The notes beneath the pieces are model-generated. The model did not search any database, had not been told where the DNA came from, and saw only the letters and a list, made by a program, of their open reading frames with translations. From positions 1 through 8,960 of the forward strand of contig CAJOOE010000057.1 of assembly GCA_905236145.1 (NCBI GenBank): DNA of 8,960 nucleotides, given 5' to 3'. This document shows positions 5,741-8,960 of this stretch, in pieces. The stretch is from an uncultured Selenomonadaceae bacterium (GTDB lineage Bacteria > Bacillota > Negativicutes > Selenomonadales > Selenomonadaceae). The translations under genes were made by a program, and so were the position numbers. Positions within the stretch are counted from its first letter, which is position 1. Every line of letters starts with the position of its first letter.

Positions 5741-5804
5741 TTGTCCGGTTTGAAGGAGGTGAACGCTTTTTTTCATATCCGGGCAACAGTTTTGTATCAA
5801 ACCG
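5741..5804 (+). other. Ownerless Shine-Dalgarno sequence within alternative hairpins
   Basis: The plus strand carries GAAGGAGGTGAA (5752-5763), an excellent ribosome binding sequence, yet no ATG, GTG or TTG stands at a proper distance after it. Two mutually exclusive stems can form around it: CGGTTTGA (5746-5753) with TCAAACCG (5797-5804), and TTGTCCGG (5741-5748) with CCGGGCAA (5779-5786). The second has one U-G wobble as plus-strand RNA, which becomes an A-C mismatch in minus-strand RNA. Read as minus-strand RNA, the loop instead displays TTCACCTCCTTC, which resembles the anti-Shine-Dalgarno end of 16S rRNA. No other 16S sequence is present. The function is open. Confidence 0.4.
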
Positions 5805-5838
5805 TGTCAGATTTGCAAGTATTTTGATTTGGTTGAAT

Positions 5839-6840
5839 TTATTCGCCGCGGGCAGTTGATGCCGGTCGGACAGACACATCGCCCGCGTAAACAGTTTTCA
5901 TTCCCTCCGGGGTATCGACGAGGAGTGCGCCGTCGGAATTTATATCCGTCGCCGTCCCTTCAAAAATTTCTCCGGTATCTGCGGCAATTACGCGAATTTT
6001 TTTGCCGAGAGTAATGTTATATTTTCGCCAGAGTTTGAGAACATTTTCAAAACCGTTTGCCGAAATGTCAATGTAAAGCTTGTCAAATTCTTCGAGTACA
6101 GCCCGGAAAAATTCAACGCGGGAAATTTTTTTGTCGCCGCAAAGTTCCGAAATTGATGCGGCAATGTCGCGAATATCTTTCGGAAATTCTTTCCGGCTTA
6201 TGTTGAAATTTATTCCCATGCCGATTATCAGATAATTTATCCGCTCGGTCTCTCCGCCGAGTTCCGTCAAAATTCCGACAAGTTTCCTGCCGTCAAACAT
6301 TATATCGTTCGGCCATTTTATTTGAGCGGGAAGGTTAAATCTTTCCATAGCCTTCGCAACAGAAACCGCCGCAGTCAAAGTCATTTTCGGAGCGTCTTTC
6401 GGCAAAAATTTCGGACGGAGCAAAATCGAAAACCAAATGCCTTTTTTGCCGGGCGAGAAAAATTTTCTGTCCAATCTGCCCTTGCCGCCGGTCTGCTCTT
6501 CGGCAACGAAAATACTTCCGTCCGGACATTTCGCCGATAAATTTTTTGCGGTCTTGTTCGTGGAATCGACCGAAGGATAATAAAAAATCTTTGTTTTGTC
6601 CGACGCGATAATTTTTGTGTCAAGCCCGGATAAAATTTCTTCCGGCAAAAGCACATTTTCCGCGTCTTTCAAAATATAACCGTAATGTTCGCGGCTCTCA
6701 ATTTCGCAACCGTTTTTTCGGAGTTGTCGAATATGTTTCCAGACGGCGGCACGGGTTATTCCGAGTTTTTCCGCAATATTTTCACCGGAAACAAACTTGC
6801 CGCCGGAATTTTTCAGCATTTCTATAATTGCCTTTCTCAT
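5839..6840 (-). CDS. birA: Bifunctional biotin-[acetyl-CoA-carboxylase] ligase / biotin operon repressor BirA
   Basis: BirA makes biotinyl-AMP from biotin and ATP and attaches biotin to carrier lysines such as that of AccB. In the adenylate-bound state, HTH-containing forms also repress biotin genes. The 333 residues show an N-terminal winged helix (about 1-60, with GENIAEKLGITRAAVWKHI as the helix-turn-helix). The catalytic domain has the biotinyl-AMP loop EEQTGGKGRLDR (114-125) and KWPNDIMFDGRKLVGILTE (175-193). A small C-terminal SH3-like domain (about 278-326, GTATDINSDGALLV) completes it. Compared with the usual GRGRRGR loop, this one reads GKGRLDR: the functionally critical second Arg is kept (R122), while an Asp replaces a glycine. 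The start is ATG (6838-6840) behind GGAGGG with an 8-nt spacer. It lies 86 bp behind the asparaginase gene with no obvious terminator between, so the two are probably co-transcribed. No biotin biosynthesis gene is in the window. Confidence 0.96.
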   Translation of the reverse strand: MRKAIIEMLKNSGGKFVSGENIAEKLGITRAAVWKHIRQLRKNGCEIESREHYGYILKDAENVLLPEEILSGLDTKIIASDKTKIFYYPSVDSTNKTAKNLSAKCPDGSIFVAEEQTGGKGRLDRKFFSPGKKGIWFSILLRPKFLPKDAPKMTLTAAVSVAKAMERFNLPAQIKWPNDIMFDGRKLVGILTELGGETERINYLIIGMGINFNISRKEFPKDIRDIAASISELCGDKKISRVEFFRAVLEEFDKLYIDISANGFENVLKLWRKYNITLGKKIRVIAADTGEIFEGTATDINSDGALLVDTPEGMKTVYAGDVSVRPASTARGE

Positions 6841-6926
6841 ATTCCAATCCCTCCGAAAAAATTTTTTTATTCTTCGCCATCTTCCCGAATTTTTTTATAA
6901 GTTCCGGATTTCAAAGCCTCCCCGGT

Positions 6927-7922
6927 TTAAAAAACAGTTTCGATCGTTCCGATAACTTCCCCGCGATGATTTTTCAAGACCGGCGGGAATTTTTCGTCCA
7001 GTGCGGCGGACTCCTCTTTTGTCAGCAAGTCCAAATGTTTCAAAACCGCAATGACCATAGGGGTTATTGCCGCAAAACTTCCGTCCTCGATTTTAAAGGC
7101 GATTCCCAAATTTTCACCTTTGACCGCCATGCAATAAACCGCGTCCGAGCCGATTTTCGCAATAATTCTGCCCTTTGTGACTTCGGGGACGGCAAGGTCT
7201 ATTCTGCCGGTGCCGGAAACAATCTGCGGATATTTACTCATTGCGTCGCGAATTTTTCTTGCCGCGTCCTCATATTCTCCCCAGTCGCCTTTTTCCGGAG
7301 TTGAAAGGCGGGCGTAAGCAAGCGACATATTGCGGAGAGGAAGATAAAATACCGGAACGCCGCAGCCGTCAATGCCGATTTCCAACTTGTCCTCCGGGAC
7401 TTTCGATGCCATCGCAACGTGTTTGAAAATCAATTTCTGTGCCTCGTGAGCCGGTTGAGTATAACCTTCCGTCGGAACGCCGAGCATTATTGCAAGAGCC
7501 AAAATTTGAGAATGTTTTCCGGAGCAGGCATTGTGAACCGGCAAAACTTTTTCGCCGGCGGCAATGATTTTTTTGTAAGCCTTGCCGCTCATCGGTCGAA
7601 CGATTCCACATTCCAAATAAGATTCGTCCAATCCTATTTTCGCCAAAATCCCGCGAACGAGTGCGACGTGATTTTCTTCCCCGCTGTGCGAAGATACCAG
7701 AAGGGCAAGTTCTTCCTCCGTGATGTTGTATTTCTCGGGCCCGCCGTTTTTCACGAATGGCAGAGCTTGAAAAGGTTTCGCGGCGGAACGCCAGAACATT
7801 GTCAAATCCGGATTTCCGACCGAGCCGATAATTTTTCCTTCACAATTTACCGCGACCATGTCACCGCGATGAATATTTTCAACGTGTCCTCCGCGTGTGT
7901 AATGCAATACCTCAACGCTCAT
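6927..7922 (-). CDS. L-asparaginase, Rhizobium etli type (Asparaginase_II family)
   Basis: This family hydrolyses L-asparagine to aspartate and ammonia and is unrelated in fold to the E. coli enzymes. The 331-residue protein is of normal family length and has its hallmark motifs: RSAAKPFQALP (45-55, with the serine-lysine pair S46/K49), SSHSGEENH (77-85), HNACSGKHS (130-138) and GIDGCGVP (183-190). In characterised R. etli enzymes the equivalent Ser/Lys residues are catalytic, and two cysteines and a lysine bind zinc. C133, K136 and C187 would be the zinc ligands here. The conserved AVKGENLG (266-273) supplies another likely active-site lysine. No signal peptide is visible, so it should be cytoplasmic. 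The start is ATG (7920-7922) behind GAGGGAGTG with an 8-nt spacer. That ribosome site abuts the ftsH terminator, leaving no clear room for a promoter. birA follows 86 bp later. Substrate preference beyond asparagine cannot be read from sequence. Confidence 0.92.
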   Translation of the reverse strand: MSVEVLHYTRGGHVENIHRGDMVAVNCEGKIIGSVGNPDLTMFWRSAAKPFQALPFVKNGGPEKYNITEEELALLVSSHSGEENHVALVRGILAKIGLDESYLECGIVRPMSGKAYKKIIAAGEKVLPVHNACSGKHSQILALAIMLGVPTEGYTQPAHEAQKLIFKHVAMASKVPEDKLEIGIDGCGVPVFYLPLRNMSLAYARLSTPEKGDWGEYEDAARKIRDAMSKYPQIVSGTGRIDLAVPEVTKGRIIAKIGSDAVYCMAVKGENLGIAFKIEDGSFAAITPMVIAVLKHLDLLTKEESAALDEKFPPVLKNHRGEVIGTIETVF

Positions 7923-7949
7923 AAAAATTTCACTCCCTCAAAAAATTAA

Positions 7950-7994
7950 GTCGGAAAGTCGGTAAAACATTTATCAAATGCCCGACTTTCCGAC
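7950..7994 (-). terminator. Strong intrinsic terminator after ftsH
   Basis: The arms GTCGGAAAGTCGG (7950-7962) and CCGACTTTCCGAC (7982-7994) are a perfect 13-bp match. The 19-nt loop contains a second small stem CATTT/AAATG. In the ftsH direction the hairpin is followed by TTAATTTTTT. It begins 17 bp after the ftsH stop codon, and its T-run ends next to the asparaginase ribosome binding site. On the plus strand it is followed after five bases by eight T's, so it could also stop transcription coming the other way. Confidence 0.88.
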
Positions 7995-8011
7995 CCCGCT
8001 TTTTTTTCCGA

Positions 8012-8960
8012 CTAAACAGCCGGCACTTCTTCAAAATCCTTGACCAACTCCACGCCCTGCGGCAAATCTTCCTTCTTCTCCGGAATGAATTGAGCCGGAG
8101 GATTTGAAGGCGGTTGAATTTGTTCCGGAGATTTTCCGAAAACAATTTCTTTGAGTTCCGCCGCCGTCAAAGTTTCCTTTTCGATCAAGGCGTTTGCAAT
8201 TTCGTCAAGTTCCCGCCGATGCTCGTTTATTATCGTCCGGCAACCTTCGTAAGCCTCTTCCATATACTTATGTATTTCCTTGTCGATTTCTCCGGCGACT
8301 TCTTCGGAATAATTTTTCTGTGTGCCGAGTTCTTGACCGAAATACATATTTCTTGCCGGATCTCCGCCGTAAGCGACCGGTCCCAAAACTTTGCTCATGC
8401 CGTACTGCATAATCATTGACCGGACAATCTTGCTTGCCTGCTGAATATCCTGACTTGCTCCGGTGGAAATTTCATTTAAAACTACTTCTTCGGCCACGCG
8501 ACCGCCCATTGCAACTTTCAACCTGTCCAAAAGTTCGGAACGCGTCGCATAACTTCTGTCCTCTTTCGGGAGCATCAAAGTATAACCGCCGGCACGACCG
8601 CGAGGAATTATCGTTACTTTGTGAACCGGATCCGCGTGTTTCAAAAGCATACCGACCAGAGCATGACCGCCTTCGTGGTAAGCCGTCAATTTCTTTTCAT
8701 CGTCGTTCATGACTTTCGATTTTCTCTCCGGTCCCGCCATTACCCGTTCGATCGACTCCTCAAGTTCCTGCATGCCGATTTCTTTTTTGTTTCTGCGGGC
8801 GGCAAGGAGTGCTGCCTCGTTTACCAAGTTCGACAAATCCGCTCCGGTAAATCCGGGAGTTCTGCGGGCAAGTATGTCCATATCGGCATCTTTTGCAATC
8901 GGCTTGCCTTTTGAATGGACTTGCAAAATGGCAATTCTGCCTTTGACGTCCGGTTTGTCC
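8012..8960 (-). CDS. ftsH: ATP-dependent zinc metalloprotease FtsH, C-terminal part
   Basis: FtsH is a hexameric membrane-anchored AAA+ protease that degrades misassembled membrane proteins and unstable regulators. Only the last 315 residues are in the window. The frame enters at codon 8959-8957 (Asp-Lys-Pro-Asp-Val-Lys-Gly) and ends at TAG (8012-8014). The membrane segments and Walker motifs lie outside. Visible are the end of the AAA module (RRTPGFTGADL, then NEAALLAARRNKKEI), the zinc motif HEGGH at 8663-8677, the PRGRAGGYT strand, and STGASQDIQQAS, whose Asp is the expected third zinc ligand. The protease helices and a Pro/Glu-rich tail ending VKDFEEVPAV follow. The zinc motif has Gly where E. 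coli and B. subtilis FtsH have Ala (HEAGH); the ligands and catalytic Glu are intact. A strong terminator follows. The identification is certain. Confidence 0.97.
   Translation of the reverse strand, partial: DKPDVKGRIAILQVHSKGKPIAKDADMDILARRTPGFTGADLSNLVNEAALLAARRNKKEIGMQELEESIERVMAGPERKSKVMNDDEKKLTAYHEGGHALVGMLLKHADPVHKVTIIPRGRAGGYTLMLPKEDRSYATRSELLDRLKVAMGGRVAEEVVLNEISTGASQDIQQASKIVRSMIMQYGMSKVLGPVAYGGDPARNMYFGQELGTQKNYSEEVAGEIDKEIHKYMEEAYEGCRTIINEHRRELDEIANALIEKETLTAAELKEIVFGKSPEQIQPPSNPPAQFIPEKKEDLPQGVELVKDFEEVPAV

Noticed and set aside
5625..5879. 84-codon minus-strand frame overlapping the birA end
   Set aside because: It begins inside birA in another frame without a ribosome site and contains the hairpin region. 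The tail (LNFATANFAAKKFLKIIKEN) looks protein-like only because the DNA is A/T-rich.
5829..6014. Plus-strand frame downstream of the ownerless Shine-Dalgarno
   Set aside because: Its first possible start is about 70 bases after that site, and most of it is antisense to the conserved C-terminal domain of BirA.
6828..7304. 158-codon plus-strand frame opposite the asparaginase and birA start
   Set aside because: It is antisense to two well-supported genes, has no ribosome site and its composition does not look like a real protein.
7419..7949. 176-codon plus-strand frame opposite the asparaginase gene
   Set aside because: It is a shadow of the conserved asparaginase motifs and runs into the ftsH terminator.

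Overview
All recognisable genes lie on the minus strand, so transcription runs from high to low coordinates. Strong GGAGG-type ribosome binding sites precede most genes. The helicase is of the PcrA type with a C-terminal Tudor-like tail, the biotin ligase is the two-function HTH type, and the DnaJ is class I. Together these point to a Firmicute. I lean towards a Negativicutes-like lineage from the overall look of the FtsH and PcrA proteins, but that is a low-confidence inference. Intergenic DNA is A/T-rich. I see no transposase, integrase, CRISPR array, tRNA or rRNA: this looks like a chromosomal housekeeping region with one unfamiliar patch.

Layout in transcription order. (1) 8960-8012: the C-terminal part of the membrane protease FtsH, entering from beyond the window and closed by a strong hairpin terminator (7950-7994). 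(2) 7922-6927: a Rhizobium etli-type L-asparaginase (Asparaginase_II family). (3) 6840-5839: bifunctional biotin-protein ligase/repressor BirA, 86 bp further on and probably co-transcribed. (4) 5838-4719: the unfamiliar patch. It holds two small unrecognised genes (5522-5247 and 5206-4937) with a candidate promoter in front and a terminator behind. Behind that terminator is a further promoter and a third small gene (4718-4341). (5) 4138-1751: pcrA, starting at TTG after a 202-bp gap that contains inverted repeats. (6) 1692-502: dnaJ, 58 bp downstream. (7) 489-1: an unrecognised gene 12 bp after dnaJ that runs out of the window.

Functionally the known genes cover protein quality control (FtsH, DnaJ), DNA repair and conflict resolution (PcrA), biotin attachment (BirA) and amide hydrolysis (asparaginase). 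pcrA, dnaJ and the last gene look like one operon, which separates dnaJ from the usual hrcA-grpE-dnaK neighbourhood.

The most interesting part is 4341-5840. It has three small proteins of unknown function, one carrying the identical octapeptide LSNSGTET twice in differently spelled codons. It also has an intergenic stretch with a perfect but ownerless Shine-Dalgarno sequence on the plus strand, surrounded by alternative hairpins and preceded by 10-bp phased repeats.
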